Positions 1 through 13,261 of a stretch of 64,000 nucleotides of DNA are shown in pieces (position 1 is the first letter of the stretch; each line of letters begins with the position of its first letter). The notes below the pieces were generated by a model that saw only the letters and a list, made by a program, of their open reading frames with translations, searched no databases and had not been told where the DNA came from. Made by a program: the position numbers and the translations under genes. The DNA lies in contig JBANDB010000002.1 in the NCBI GenBank assembly GCA_037576215.1, forward strand, positions 4,340,001 through 4,404,000, given 5' to 3'. The DNA comes from Armillaria gallica (taxonomy: Eukaryota; Basidiomycota; Agaricomycetes; Agaricales; Physalacriaceae).

Positions 1-411
1 TGCCGAACTGTAATCTTTGTGGTTATCCAGGAAACCTTGGATGTGCTGTTTCATCATAGAGGGTAACATTTCGACGGCATAGTCGGCAGTTTCTTCTCCA
101 GCATGCCCTGGGGGCTTGTCAGTCCGCTGCATATGGCAAAAGAGAGCTTGGTAGTTACCATCGAAGATGGCGTGGAAGCGCCAGGTACCAGTGGAAAGGT
201 GCCAATCCTGTACGACATATCGATCCTGACTGTAGCACTCTGGATTGGGGGATGGCTGGAAGGAGACCGAGTCCGTCGAGCCATGGGAAGTTGCAGAAGC
301 CAAACGGGCGAGCTCGTTGGTGAGATCTGGCTCAGATAGTAAGGTATACATCCAGCGAGTACCGTCATTAGGATAACCGAGGTCAGTTGCGCGTTTCATT
401 GCTGTTGACAT
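1..411 (-). CDS. PP2C-family Ser/Thr protein phosphatase, N-terminal part (cut by window edge)
   Basis: The minus strand reads from an ATG at 411 (MSTAMKRATDLGYPNDG...) with a 51-nt intron at 108-158 (GTAACT...CCCCAG). Splicing it joins the residues AIFDG to HAGEETADYA. This gives the FDGHxG metal-binding motif of PP2C phosphatases, in which the Asp and Gly help hold the two Mn/Mg ions. The preceding QDRY and WRFHAIFDG context is like that of mitochondrial pyruvate-dehydrogenase-phosphatase-type PP2Cs, but only about 120 residues are visible, so the subclass and location are inference. The gene leaves the window at position 1. It is divergent from the CLASP gene across a 268-bp promoter region. 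Unspliced, the intron reads open but destroys the motif, which is why I place it. Confidence 0.8.
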   Translation of the reverse strand, partial: MSTAMKRATDLGYPNDGTRWMYTLLSEPDLTNELARLASATSHGSTDSVSFQPSPNPECYSQDRYVVQDWHLSTGTWRFHAIFDGNYQALFCHMQRTDKPPGHAGEETADYAVEMLPSMMKQHIQGFLDNHKDYSSA

Positions 412-613
412 TGAATTATCTCCAAGTACTATGTACTTATAGTTCGTATCCAGGGCTAAGAGCACCTACACAGAATTGGGTATTTCTTATGTGGGGTAAA
501 GGGTAGGGGGGTAGGTCCTAGGGCACCTTACAGCCACAGAATAACGGAAACAAGCTTAATGGGGAGTCGGAACTCGTGCTACCGCGGTGGTGGCAGTACA
601 CCATAAACGCGGG

Positions 614-621
614 CACGTGAT
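614..621. promoter_or_regulatory. CACGTGAT E-box-like site upstream of the CLASP gene
   Basis: CACGTG followed by AT lies 59 bp before the CLASP start, in the divergent PP2C/CLASP spacer (412-679). The same octamer occurs before two other genes in this window (3650, 8284). CACGTG is the core bound by bHLH factors such as Cbf1; binding here is inference. Confidence 0.4.
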
Positions 622-679
622 GTTTAGTGTCACGCCTGCTGTCAGCATTTTGCACCTTGTACTCGAACCAATACCTTCA

Positions 680-3079
680 ATGGCCCGACAGGTGAGGCTT
701 TCCTTTCTACCGGCGAGTATATCTGACCAGCTGCTAGGTTCTGTCTGCAAGCGACGTCAAGTTTCGTATCGAGTCCATCGTTCCCCGTCTTACCCTTATC
801 GAAACGGAGGAATCGTGGGACACTATTGCCACCTCGATAAAAACTCTTACTCAAATATGCCAGGACGGTGGCTGTGACTACCCAGAGACAATAGTGCCCT
901 CACTACGGTCGTTGTCGACTCCAATTACTAGCGCTATCAAATCCGAACGGACACGGCTGTCAGGCGTGGCCATCGACTGCATCACAGAACTGGCTACCGG
1001 CCTTGGCATGTCCTTCGAACCCCTTCTACCTGTATTTTTTCCTGCTCTTCTTTCAGTCTGCGCACGTACAAACAAAGTCTTCGTGACCCGCGCTCGAGCC
1101 TGCGTACTCCTTATCATCGAGTCGACGCAACTACCTTCAATTCTACCCTACTTCGTTCATTCCGTCAAGGACAAGTCAGCATCACTGAGACTAGTTGCTG
1201 CAGAAGGTGTCTTGACGTGCCTGAATTGCCTTAACCCACCAGACCTGGAGAAGGAGGTTCGAGCAAGAGAAGTCGAGAATACGATTAAAGCAACGACAAG
1301 GGATGCAAACGCCGATGTCAGGAAAACTGGTAGAAAGGTTTTTGAGGCTTTTAAGGTTTTATTGCCTGATAGAGTGGACAAGTACGTTGAATCATCCACT
1401 GCCAGTCACTGTGTTAATGACCATGTTTGTTCTAGTTTCATTGCTCCTCTTACACCAACAATTAAGAAATATCTGGACATTGCGCCCAAAAAAGGTCTAC
1501 CCCCTCCCCCGTCACTACAAGCGTCGACCTCTAACAGTACAAAGAGCGACCTGTCGCGTTCCACACCCGCCCTGCCATCTTCATCTGCCGCTGTCGCTTT
1601 GCCATCCAAAGCATCCAAATCAACTACGTCACGACCCGCGCCCACTTTGACCCAGTCGGCATCATCAAGTAGAGCAAGTTCTCGTTCTCGCGCCCCCCCT
1701 CCAAAGGACACGAAACCAGCTGCCCCGTCAGGCCCTAAGAAGGGGAGCATGCCGCCGCCAGATACCATTCCTACAAGACCCACGCAGCCCTTACGACATC
1801 CAGGCCCGTCTTTGAAATCTACTTCAGCTTCATCAGCCAGCAACGACAAGAGACCCACGCCACCGTTACGACCTGGTATGCCGGCCTTCCGCCCTGCCAC
1901 AAATCCTAAATCCGCGCCAGTACCTGCACATTCAGATAGTGTTGTTACTCGTGGGCCTCGACGGGAAGTTGTACCTTCGCAACATGCGCCAGTGCCAATC
2001 AATCGGGCTCAACGCGCACCATTACCACCCCAAGCAAAGTGCGCAATGACGAGTCTGACAACGGCAGATCAACGAGAAGTATTCGACCTGTTCAGCAGTC
2101 AACTACAGTTCAAACGGCTCGGCCTGCTTCAAATGGTAGACCCAAGACCATCATTGGCCAGAAGCCAGAATTGCCTCAATTGACTACCAAACCGTCATAC
2201 GCTGACAACAAAGTAAAGACAAAGCCTCCAGTGAAACCTGTGGCCAAATCGGAAGCATCATCTTCCAGTAAACGACCGCCTGTGGTTCAGAAGAAGCCAG
2301 AGAAAGCAGCAGTTATTGGGAAGCCAACGTGGGGTAGCCGACCTGCCAAACCGCCGGTCCCCAAACATCCCCCTCGCAGCAGAAGCGTTCCTGTGCGTTC
2401 TCGGACAGCGACGCCGTCATCCGCAATACCGGAAGCATCGTCGTCGAAGGAGGCTAAGGACACCGTGGAGGAAACTGCTGGCGAGTCGGCGAAGGAGGTC
2501 GAGGACAAGGTACAGGGCGATGCGGAGGGTGCCGACGTCCCTGTCGATGACACCGCGGAACGTGTACAAGAAGGCCAGGACCATGGCCCAGAGCCAGAGC
2601 CAGAGCCAACATCCCCCGTTCCATCTGACCACGACGAAGCACCCGAAGAGGAAGATGAGGTTTCTGACAGTTCAAACAAGACTGCGGGAGCTGAAGAAGC
2701 AACGAACACTCCCGACACTATCCCACCACAAGTCATCGTTGCAAAACAGTCCCCACTTCTGGTGGATGCTCCTGCCACACCGCCATCAAGTCAAGGAGAA
2801 AGTTGGGCAAAGCCGCAGAAAACTCCCATTTCGGCTCTGCTGACTTCTATTGAGCAAGGGTTCCTGCTTACGCCTGCATCACCTTTGTCTCCACCAATAT
2901 CGTATCTAAACTACGGTCGGGGGATGAACGATGCAACTAACCTGGCTACACCGTTCCCTCTGCAACCCAAAATGCTGTTCGGTCTTTCTGCGGAATCCAG
3001 ATCGGATAAATTCGTGCAACCTTGGCCGGTAGATAGGCAACGATTAACGGTCGCCGAGGGCGAGAATGGATGCAGGTAG
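680..3079 (+). CDS. CLASP/TOG-domain microtubule-associated protein
   Basis: Exon 1 is only M-A-R-Q (680-691). A 46-nt intron follows (692-737, GTGAGG...CTAG), then the main frame. A second, in-frame intron (1382-1435) joins LLPDRVD to NFIAPLTPTIKKYLDI, restoring the usual end of a CLASP TOG domain. Residues of about 1-235 are an all-helical TOG/HEAT array. The rest is low complexity: a Ser/Pro/Lys/Arg-rich linker and then an acidic Glu/Pro segment, as in microtubule-binding CLASP tails. At about 2036-2039 the reading frame moves by one: frame 1 ends in unrelated sequence at 2183, while the continuing Ser/Pro/Lys-rich text runs in another frame to the TAA at 3079. No intron of plausible size fixes this, but one added A in the AAA run does. 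The product would be about 770 aa, shorter than animal CLASPs. Confidence 0.75.
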
Positions 3080-3257
3080 CGGGTTATCGCATGCACTCAC
3101 GTTCTTAATTTAAGTAGATAGGTTCATATACGTATTCAATATTGAACAGCTGTTATTTTTGCTGAGCTGTGATAGACAAACTGGCAACAGTGTCAACCCA
3201 AACATGAGACTGACGACGTGAGATATACGGAAACGGTGAGTGTTGACAAACATACCC

Positions 3258-3596
3258 TCAGTGCGAGAGATATTTCCTGTGCTTCGCTCTCCGCCTGGCT
3301 AATATCTTCCTTCCTCCTCGCGACTTGAGCCGTGCCAAAAAGCCATGTCTACGCTTCCTCTTTCTTTGCGACGGCTGATATTCAACGCCCATCTGGACGA
3401 AACGAAGCTGCTGCAGGGATCCTAGGATTGGTGAAGGGTGGGCGAAGGACTGCGCAAGGAAGGGACTGGCTCTGGCGACGGATAGTGTTGGAGCATTTTG
3501 GTGCTGAAAGCTGCGAGGCCGTATGATAGATAGCACGGCAGAGAGAGGGGGAGGACGCGCCAGCAATTGCAGCAGGCCGGGAGGTACTCGAGGCAT
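3258..3596 (-). CDS. MRPL34: Mitochondrial large-subunit ribosomal protein bL34m
   Basis: This is an intronless 112-aa protein. The C-terminal ~45 residues are the bL34 signature: [18 protein letters not shown], followed by [15 protein letters not shown]. bL34 is a very basic small protein bound to 23S-type rRNA in the large subunit. The first ~65 residues are rich in Arg, Leu, Pro and Ser with few acids, as expected for a mitochondrial presequence, so it acts in the mitoribosome. The start at 3596 gives the long presequence. The gene is divergent from alanyl-tRNA synthetase, with only 79 bp between the two start codons. Confidence 0.93.
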   Translation of the reverse strand: MPRVPPGLLQLLARPPPLSAVLSIIRPRSFQHQNAPTLSVARASPFLAQSFAHPSPILGSLQQLRFVQMGVEYQPSQRKRKRRHGFLARLKSRGGRKILARRRAKHRKYLSH

Positions 3597-3649
3597 TGAA
3601 CCAACAATTAATTTTGCCGACGAAAAGAAAAATAAAAAATAATCATGCG

Positions 3650-3657
3650 CACGTGAT
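3650..3657. promoter_or_regulatory. CACGTGAT site in the MRPL34/ALA1 bidirectional promoter
   Basis: A CACGTGAT octamer sits in the 79-bp gap between the MRPL34 start and the first ALA1 ATG. A reverse CCAAT (ATTGG) follows within 12 bp. Both genes serve mitochondrial translation, so a shared control site is plausible but not shown. Confidence 0.4.
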
Positions 3658-3675
3658 TCTAATTGGGTCGAGTCA

Positions 3676-7294
<3,619 letters not shown>

Positions 7295-7614
7295 TAATGT
7301 GTACTTTGATTAGAAATACGGGTGTGGCCCTAGAAATATCGGCCCTGTCACGCATCACACGTTACGATCACTGTGAGCCAAACAGAGCACGCAAAGGATC
7401 TCTCTTGCAGGAAAATACGGACGACGTCCACGCAGGCCTATTCTACGCTTAGGTGAGTCTATTTCTACACGTCAAATGGATGCTGGATCTGGTGTATGGA
7501 TGCGCACGCGTTTGAACGGAGGAAAACGGTGGATTTGAAGCTGGATGCAGTGTGTCCGGTCAGGATGTACTTGATGCTGACATTTTGTGTTGTGCAGGCA
7601 AACGATTAACGACG

Positions 7615-8227
7615 ATGTCTCTCGTTGTTCCCGAGGCTCACCAGCAATTCCAAGTGGGTAGTTTAATACTTTGGAGGGAATCGTTTGCTAACTTTGGACT
7701 TAGCACATTCTTCGATTGTTGAACACCAACGTCGATGGAAAGCGCAAAATCATGTACGCGCTGACTGAGATCAAGGGTGTCGGACGACGATACTCCAACT
7801 TGGTGTGCAAAAAGGCTGATGTTGATCTCAACAAGCGGTGAGTATTGGCTATATTTGTCTAGGGTGTATCTGACTGGAAGCAGGGCCGGAGAGCTCAACT
7901 CTGACGAGCTGGAGCGAATTGTGACGATCATCCAAAACCCAACGCAGTTCAAGATCCCTACGTGGTTCCTGAACAGACAAAAGGACATTGTGGATGGCAA
8001 AAACTCGCAGATTCTGTCGAACGGTGTTGACTCCAAGTTGCGTGATGACCTTGAGCGGCTGAAGAAGATTAGGGCTCACCGTGGATTGCGACACTACTGG
8101 GGTCTGCGTGTCCGTGGACAGCACACCAAGACGACTGGTGGGTGGAATCTTATTTGGAAGAATGCAACTTATCTCTTTTGCAGGTCGCCGTGGCAAGACT
8201 GTTGGTGTGTCGAAGAAGCGTGGTTAG
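7615..8227 (+). CDS. RPS18: 40S ribosomal protein S18 (uS13)
   Basis: Four coding exons (7615-7653, 7704-7837, 7884-8137, 8184-8227) encode about 156 aa. The start is [20 protein letters not shown] and the end [14 protein letters not shown], which is full-length eukaryotic uS13. Diagnostic parts are [17 protein letters not shown] (helix-hairpin-helix), [17 protein letters not shown] and the basic tail that contacts rRNA and tRNA in the 40S head. A further 5' leader intron is likely at 7453-7597 (GTGAGT...TGTGCAG, 145 nt) ending 17 bp before the ATG. Such leader introns are common in fungal ribosomal protein genes. The gene follows ALA1 head-to-tail with about 320 bp between. Confidence 0.95.
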
Positions 8228-8283
8228 ATATTAGTAGTTCTGACAATATACATGCATTCTTTACTCTTCGTGAATATTCGTAG

Positions 8284-8291
8284 CACGTGAT
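8284..8291. promoter_or_regulatory. CACGTGAT site upstream of the acidic hypothetical gene
   Basis: This is the third CACGTGAT octamer in the window, 57 bp after the RPS18 stop and 78 bp before the preferred ATG at 8369. Confidence 0.35.
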
Positions 8292-8368
8292 GACTAGAAG
8301 ATTCGCGTAACTTGGAGTGAAATAATAACATGGCGTGTGTGAGGCATCCATGGACAACTGGCCCCTCA

Positions 8369-8926
8369 ATGAAGCGCAGACACGAAGACGACTACCTGCC
8401 ATCCCCTAAACGTCCCCGCTGCAATCTCGAGCACACCCTCTCCAACCTCTCCCTCAACAACACTGCCCCGCCAGCCCCGCCCTCCCCGCCACCCGCCATC
8501 GACGTCTCTGAGCTCCCCGACGACATCATACCCGTCGACGCCCAGCTCCCGGACAACGTCGAAGAGCCCATTCACGACGTCAAAATGAAGCGGTCAACGT
8601 GGTACGAGCCTGAGCCTGACCGTAAGCCTCTTCCGTGTCCTGCCCAGGCGCGTCCTCACCGCTCCGCAGGCATTGTCGTCACTGACCTCGACTCGTCCGA
8701 CGACGAAGACGACGAGCAAGACACCACCCTGTCCATATCCCCCGCCCTCATCGACCGCATCCGCTCCCGTCAGCTGGTGTCCTCGCTCCCCACTCCCACT
8801 ACTCACGCCCTCGTCCTCTACCGTCCTCTACCTATCCCAGAAAAACCAGCCGAGCAACAGCGGGCACAGCCAGAACCAGAACCTGAGCCGCCCAGAGACG
8901 ACGACGCGATGGACGTGGAATACTGA
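8369..8926 (+). CDS. Small acidic hypothetical protein
   Basis: I do not recognise a domain. The likely start is the ATG at 8369 (MKRRHEDDYLPSPKRPRC); an in-frame ATG at 8330 would add 13 residues. A 48-nt intron at 8622-8669 (GTAAGC...CCGCAG) is in frame; removing it joins WYEPEPDR to IVVTDLDSSDDEDDEQD. The product (~170 aa) has an N-terminal basic stretch resembling a nuclear localisation signal (PSPKRPR), a Pro-rich linker, an acidic Ser/Asp/Glu patch, a short hydrophobic ALVLYRPLPIP segment and an acidic tail. The layout suggests a disordered nuclear protein, which is inference only. It is convergent with HAP2, with 47 bp between the stops. Confidence 0.6.
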   Translation: MKRRHEDDYLPSPKRPRCNLEHTLSNLSLNNTAPPAPPSPPPAIDVSELPDDIIPVDAQLPDNVEEPIHDVKMKRSTWYEPEPDRKPLPCPAQARPHRSAGIVVTDLDSSDDEDDEQDTTLSISPALIDRIRSRQLVSSLPTPTTHALVLYRPLPIPEKPAEQQRAQPEPEPEPPRDDDAMDVEY

Positions 8927-8973
8927 TATTTGTACAATCTACTACATGATACCTAATATACAAGAAAAGTGAT

Positions 8974-10088
8974 CTAACTGCCTCCTCCGTTGTACTCGTC
9001 TGACCGTGGCTGCATCGGCGTGTTCAGTTGAGCATACAGACCTTGATAGTTGATCTGCGAATGTCGGTGTCGCGCGTGAGCATGTGGATGAGGGACGTGG
9101 TGCATCTGGGGTGTCGCCGGGTATGGTGAAGTCAGCGTAATCGACGACGGCTGTCCCGCCCCCATTCCCGCCGCTGACCGCATCTGTGAGTACATCGGCG
9201 CCGCCATCTTGGTTTGCGTCTGTCCCAGGCTCATGTTCATTGGCTGAACCGTCTGCCCGTACGGCATGTTCATCATTCCCATTGACTCTGGAGACAAGTA
9301 TGTTTCCGTCTCTGGTCCGTGAATGTTTGTGTTCATCATGCGCGACGATGTATGAGGGTGGTGGTGGTGAGCAGTATGTGGTTGTTGTTGTTGTTGCTGT
9401 TGTTGCTGTTGCTGTTGAGCTTGTTGAGCTTGTTGCTGCTGCTGCTGCTGCTGCTGCTGGCGAGCAAGAGGCGGCACCATCTGGTGCTGCTGAGGCGGCT
9501 GCTTGGGAGGCAACTGCGGAGAATGATCCTGCTGCATTGGCGAACCATCATCCCCGTCGTCGTCTTCATCGACCACCGCCGACGAAGGTCCTGCCTCTGC
9601 GCCGCCGTCGTCCCCATTCACCGCCTTTTGAGCAGCAATCTCCTCTGCAGTCAGAAAACGGCCCCCAGGTCCCCGTGGACGTCGCATCGCATGCTTGTGG
9701 CGCGACTCGTGGAGATAAGGCTGAACCAACCATCAGTAACCAATAGGAAGGGAAAAAAAAAGACGCGTACCTTTCGTTGACGAGACAGACGATGAACTTC
9801 GTCCAATCGCGCACGGGCCACCCGCCTCTTCAAAATACGAAAATATTGCTTGGCATTGACATAGAGCGGCTCATCGTCTACACCACCTTCAAGAGCATCG
9901 GTGATGTGGTGCTGGAACGATTGGTAGACGGCATTTGACCCGTGCGAGTTGTCCAGGGAAGGCCCAGGGTTCAGCTGACCGTCGATTTGAGTGTCGAGCG
10001 CGCCGTCAATGGGCGGGCTGTTTTCCCAATTTTGGAGAGGGTACGGGCCAGGAAAGAGCTGATCGACGACGTGCTCCTCCATCGACAT
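8974..10088 (-). CDS. HAP2: CCAAT-binding factor subunit HAP2 / NF-YA
   Basis: Two exons are joined over a 50-nt intron (9721-9770, GTACGCG...GTTCAG), giving about 354 aa. The NF-YA core spans the junction: EPLYVNAKQYFRILKRRVAR (the A1 helix that docks on the NF-YB/NF-YC dimer), then a linker, then YLHESRHKHAMRRPRGPGGRF (the A2 helix and GxGGRF loop that insert in the CCAAT minor groove). All key A2 residues appear intact. The C-terminal half is Gln/His/Met-rich, with a long polyglutamine tract coded by the CAG/CAA microsatellite at about 9380-9460 (seen as CTG/TTG on the plus strand). This resembles glutamine-rich activation regions. The start ATG at 10088 is the only one before the core. 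CCAAT boxes lie right upstream of it. Confidence 0.95.
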
Positions 10089-10089
10089 G

Positions 10090-10141
10090 ATTGGCTGCGA
10101 GCGGAGGGCGGTGATTGGACGTGCCCGTTAGGTAAGATTGG
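10090..10141 (-). promoter_or_regulatory. Three evenly spaced CCAAT boxes before HAP2
   Basis: ATTGG on the plus strand (CCAAT in the direction of HAP2) occurs at 10090-10094, 10114-10118 and 10137-10141, with starts 24 and 23 bp apart. They are within 55 bp of the HAP2 start, so they could be promoter or 5' leader. HAP2 itself binds CCAAT, so self-regulation is a direct hypothesis. Confidence 0.5.
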
Positions 10142-10209
10142 ATAAGGTAATCAGGTGATATATACATCATGTGCACCGGCCCGACAACCCGCATCCGAAA
10201 ATACCACAA

Positions 10210-11152
10210 TCATGTACCTTGCGCCAATGCTGCCATCTCCTCCTTTACAATCTTCTCGCCCAATTGCTTGATTTTCGCACCAGCCTCTGTCACAGGAACT
10301 GCTGCCTTTGTTGCTCTCGTACTGGCTGCACCAAGAGGTAACCGTTCCCAGGTTGTAGTTCGCATACCTACACCTCCCATATTGTGTCGTTGCAAGTACA
10401 GAATCCATCGTCGCACAACCTCTTCATCAGCATCCCATGCCTTGATCATTCGTTTGTGCACTTTACGTTCAAAGTTTTCCTGCGACTTTTTGTACGCAAA
10501 CGGACTCCGAGGTACAGTCCACATCGACCGCTGCGTCGGTAGCATCACAACTCGCGACACAGGTATCGCAAGCGACGACGCCGCATGCGACGCGAAATGC
10601 GTAAACAGGTCCAGCAGGCGCGGAAAGTGTGAACGGAACTGAATCGAGGCCACCGGTATCGAATGCGTATGTGGATGGTAGTACGGTAGATGGAAGCTTC
10701 GCCCGTGAATCAGCGCAGAGGCGTATTCCCGTTCAGAGAAATCTGTGCCAAGGGAGGCGGCAGATAATGGCAGCATTTTTGCCTCCTCGTCGACATCCCT
10801 GAGTTCCGACTCGAGGGCTTTCCGACCAGGCCGAATACGGCCTTGACTCTGCAGTAGCCGTCGCCCGGTATTGAACATTTCTTTTGCATTCTGTGCTGGT
10901 CTGTACACGAATGAGTCGATACCCTTTGATTGGGTAAAGAAAGGCGCACAAGGAAGGAGATTTGAACTCAGAGCCTGTCGAATGCTCATCGGTCAGGCCA
11001 GACGCTTCAAATTCCCTGGAAACAGACAGTTAACAGAGGCAGAGAAAAAGACAATGTACATACTTTAATATAATTTCTTCCATTTTCTTGTCCAGTTCCT
11101 CCTTGGAGTCAGCCAATGGGAGAGCATCGTTTTCCGGCGCCCTGCTGCTCAT
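10210..11152 (-). CDS. RSM10: Mitochondrial small-subunit ribosomal protein uS10m
   Basis: The conserved core is HTHSIPVASIQFRSHFPRLL and the following VSRVVMLPTQRSMWTVPRSP and FERKVHKRMIKAWDAD, typical of mitochondrial uS10. It is a small-subunit head protein in the mitoribosome. My preferred model has three exons (11064-11152, 10950-11015, 10210-10900) with introns of 48 nt (GTATGT...TTTCCAG) and 49 nt (GTGCGC...GTACAG), all in frame, giving 281 aa starting MSSRAPENDALPLADSK. An alternative is one uninterrupted 259-aa frame from an ATG at 10989 (MSIRQALSSNLLPCAPFFTQ), whose N-terminus looks more like a mitochondrial presequence. The core is the same in both. The stop is 121 bp before the HAP2 start, in tandem. 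Confidence 0.88.
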
Positions 11153-11322
11153 CAGCACTCGCACTACGCGTCACGCAGAGCTTACTTTGCATCAGTAGAA
11201 TTGAGTCTCCGGACGGCAGGGAGGCATGGATAACGTATACGGCGAAGAGGCAGCCTCAACATCATTGAAAGAAGACAAGCCGGAAAAGGCAACACATCCA
11301 AACATTTTCTTTCTCTTCCACC

Positions 11323-12222
11323 ATGCTCGCCTCAAAATTATCAAAAAAAGTCGGCAAGGAAAAAGAAGCCAGCGACGACGAAGAGGAGATTGAGATACCA
11401 TTGCACGGCCTGTCCTCAGATGACGACGACTCTTCAGATGAAGACGAGCCGGAGGCGGAGCCTGTAGACGTCGAAAAACTTCCTACCATTGCCAAGGACG
11501 ACGCCAATGTGAAACGACGACTAGAAAAAGCAAAACGGTCACCTGTGCGTCCTCCGTTTTTCCATCGTCTCCTCGACTCAGTTTTTTTCAGTCGGACGAC
11601 CGAGGTGTATTATACCTGGGCAGGATACCCCACGGCTTCTACGAAGACCAGATGAAGGCCTACTTTTCACAGTTTGGCAACGTTACTCGTATACGCATCT
11701 CAAGAAACAAAACGGTAGGGTCCTGTTTGTTCATTGCGTGCAAGGAAGGCTCATTTAGATGCAGACGGGCCGTTCAAAACATTATGGATTCATCGAATTC
11801 GACTCTGCGTCCGTCGCGGAGATCGTCGCAGAGACGATGGACAACTACCTCCTCATGGGCCACATCCTGCGGTGCAAGGTCATATCCAAGGAGGAAGTGC
11901 ATCCTCAGCTGTGGGTAGGGAGCAACCGCAAGTGGAGAGTGGTTCCTGTGGATCGTGTCGTTCGAGTGGACCACAACAGGGTACGTTCACGTCTGCTTGT
12001 GAATGTTTTATTTCTTGAGCCTTCTGCCCAGCCTCGTACTGTCGAAGAGCAGCAAAAGGCGTCAAAACGATTGTTGAAGAGGCAGAACGAACGGAAACGC
12101 AAGCTCGAGGCGGCGGGTATCCAATATGATTTTGATGCAGTCGCATATGTGAGTCTGACGTGCCCGTTGCTATTGGCAGCACCTAATTTTCCATCCAGAA
12201 AAAACCAGTGAAGGCTTCATAG
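11323..12222 (+). CDS. NOP15: RRM-domain nucleolar ribosome-biogenesis protein NOP15/NIFK
   Basis: Five exons (11323-11544, 11592-11714, 11765-11980, 12032-12148, 12199-12222) give about 230 aa. The first ~75 residues are acidic with Ser/Asp runs. A single RRM follows, with RNP2 as VLYLGRIPHGF and RNP1 as KHYGFIEFDSA. Then comes LMGHILRCKVISKEEVHPQLW, a stretch typical of the NOP15/NIFK family, and a basic C-terminal helix (KASKRLLKRQNERKRKL). The family acts in the nucleolus on pre-60S particles near ITS2 processing. The acceptor of intron 2 may instead be at 11758, which would add two residues. The gene is convergent with the next one, 81 bp between stops. Confidence 0.88.
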
Positions 12223-12303
12223 TTCTACACGGTGTAATGCGATATAGTACATTATAACGATACAGTGAGCAGCAACAGCAAAGCGAAAAGGCACAAGCAG
12301 AGT

Positions 12304-13074
12304 TCAAGCATCCTGAGGATCCAGATTCGTGACTATTCTTTCATTTTCTGCGAGTGGAACGTCGGTCGTGTTATGCGCTCAGTCAGCGAGGGATAACTCA
12401 CTGTAACACGCCTCTCTCATGAGACCCATTGTCTTGATGTGTTTTGTTTCGCATGCTTGAGTCAAAGCCTGCAGCGCCAGCCGTCGTTTCTCAGCTATGC
12501 TCTGCATCAGAATTCAGTATATGCTGGGTGAGAGATGATGTTTTGACGAACGGCTAGCGACTGCTGTTCTTGGTGGAGACGACTCCATAGCGCCCGTATC
12601 TCGTCTTCTATTGACGCGTATTCCATGGTAAATCGCTGGAATTCCTCGTTGCTAGAGGAATTGTATCAGTGTGGGTGTCAATGTTCGTGCATGGTACGTA
12701 CACTGCCTGATACGTAGATTGAATGCTTGCCGACGCGTTCGTGGTCTATGGCAGTGATGAACAGCAAGAAACAAGGTCGGCGCCAGATATACCTCTTTCA
12801 GAAGATGCTTTTGCCCAGCGGCGAGAAACTTTTTTTCCGTTTCTTTCTTTTTCTTTTCCTTGGCAGCTACGAAACGCGTTATATATCGGCGTACATCCAG
12901 TTGGAGGAGACCGACCAAAGACGCGTTCGGCGAGAGCCTGCTGAAGCCTGGGCTATGATGAGATGATTGAATCGCAGCCTGGCCGGCGACGTACATTTGG
13001 TCATCGCTGCCCTGTGATGCCACAAAGCTGAACCCGTCGCCGCTGTCTTGATTCTTGGCTTTCGTGCGAGCCAT
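12304..13074 (-). CDS. Small coiled-coil hypothetical protein
   Basis: I do not recognise a family. The minus strand has a start at 13074 (MARTKAKNQDSGDGFSFVAS). A chain of consensus introns keeps one frame: 12746-12792, 12652-12701, 12502-12551 (GTTCGT donor, less usual) and 12348-12401. An optional in-frame 42-nt intron may lie just after the start region. Exons of 44, 100, 100 and 44 nt fit with no remainder, which is strong support. The product, about 185-200 aa, is Lys/Glu/Gln-rich and helical, e.g. AAKEKKKKETEKKFLAAGQK and later FTMEYASIEDEIRALWSRL, ending NLDPQDA. That pattern suggests a coiled-coil subunit of some complex. It is divergent from ADE6 over 187 bp containing repeated TTAA (13100-13115). 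Confidence 0.65.
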
Positions 13075-13210
13075 GGTGGATCCAAGGAAGGGTGAAATAA
13101 TTAATTAATTAATTAGCCGCGTCCGACGTCGATCATCGGGACGGACCCGCCGGACCCGCCTTTTTTTACGACCACCATCTGCGACCAACAACAGGCCATC
13201 GTCGTCCAAA

Positions 13211-13260
13211 GTAAGAGTACCTGTGCGCCTTCGAGTCGACATGCTTATTATTTTCTGTAG
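13211..13260 (+). other. Probable 5' leader intron of ADE6
   Basis: GTAAGA...TTCTGTAG, 50 nt, ends one base before the ADE6 start codon. There is no ATG in the upstream exon, so the intron is in the untranslated leader. Retaining it would add an upstream in-frame ATG at 13241. Confidence 0.55.
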
Positions 13261-13261
13261 A

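Noticed and set aside
2039..2067. 29-nt intron to explain the CLASP frame change
   Set aside because: Far below the 43-61 nt range of the other introns here; a single missing A is simpler.
7453..7597. C/D snoRNA in the RPS18 leader intron
   Set aside because: TGATG and CTGA occur near its end but overlap each other and do not make proper C and D boxes at the ends of a stem.
9186..9780. Open frames on the plus strand with long Val/Leu/Ala runs opposite HAP2
   Set aside because: They are the complement of the HAP2 CAG/CAA repeat; no codon pattern or domain of their own.
10950..10990. tRNA-like B box (GAGTTCAAATCTC on the minus strand)
   Set aside because: No matching acceptor stem or A box at the right distance; the site lies within RSM10 exon 2.
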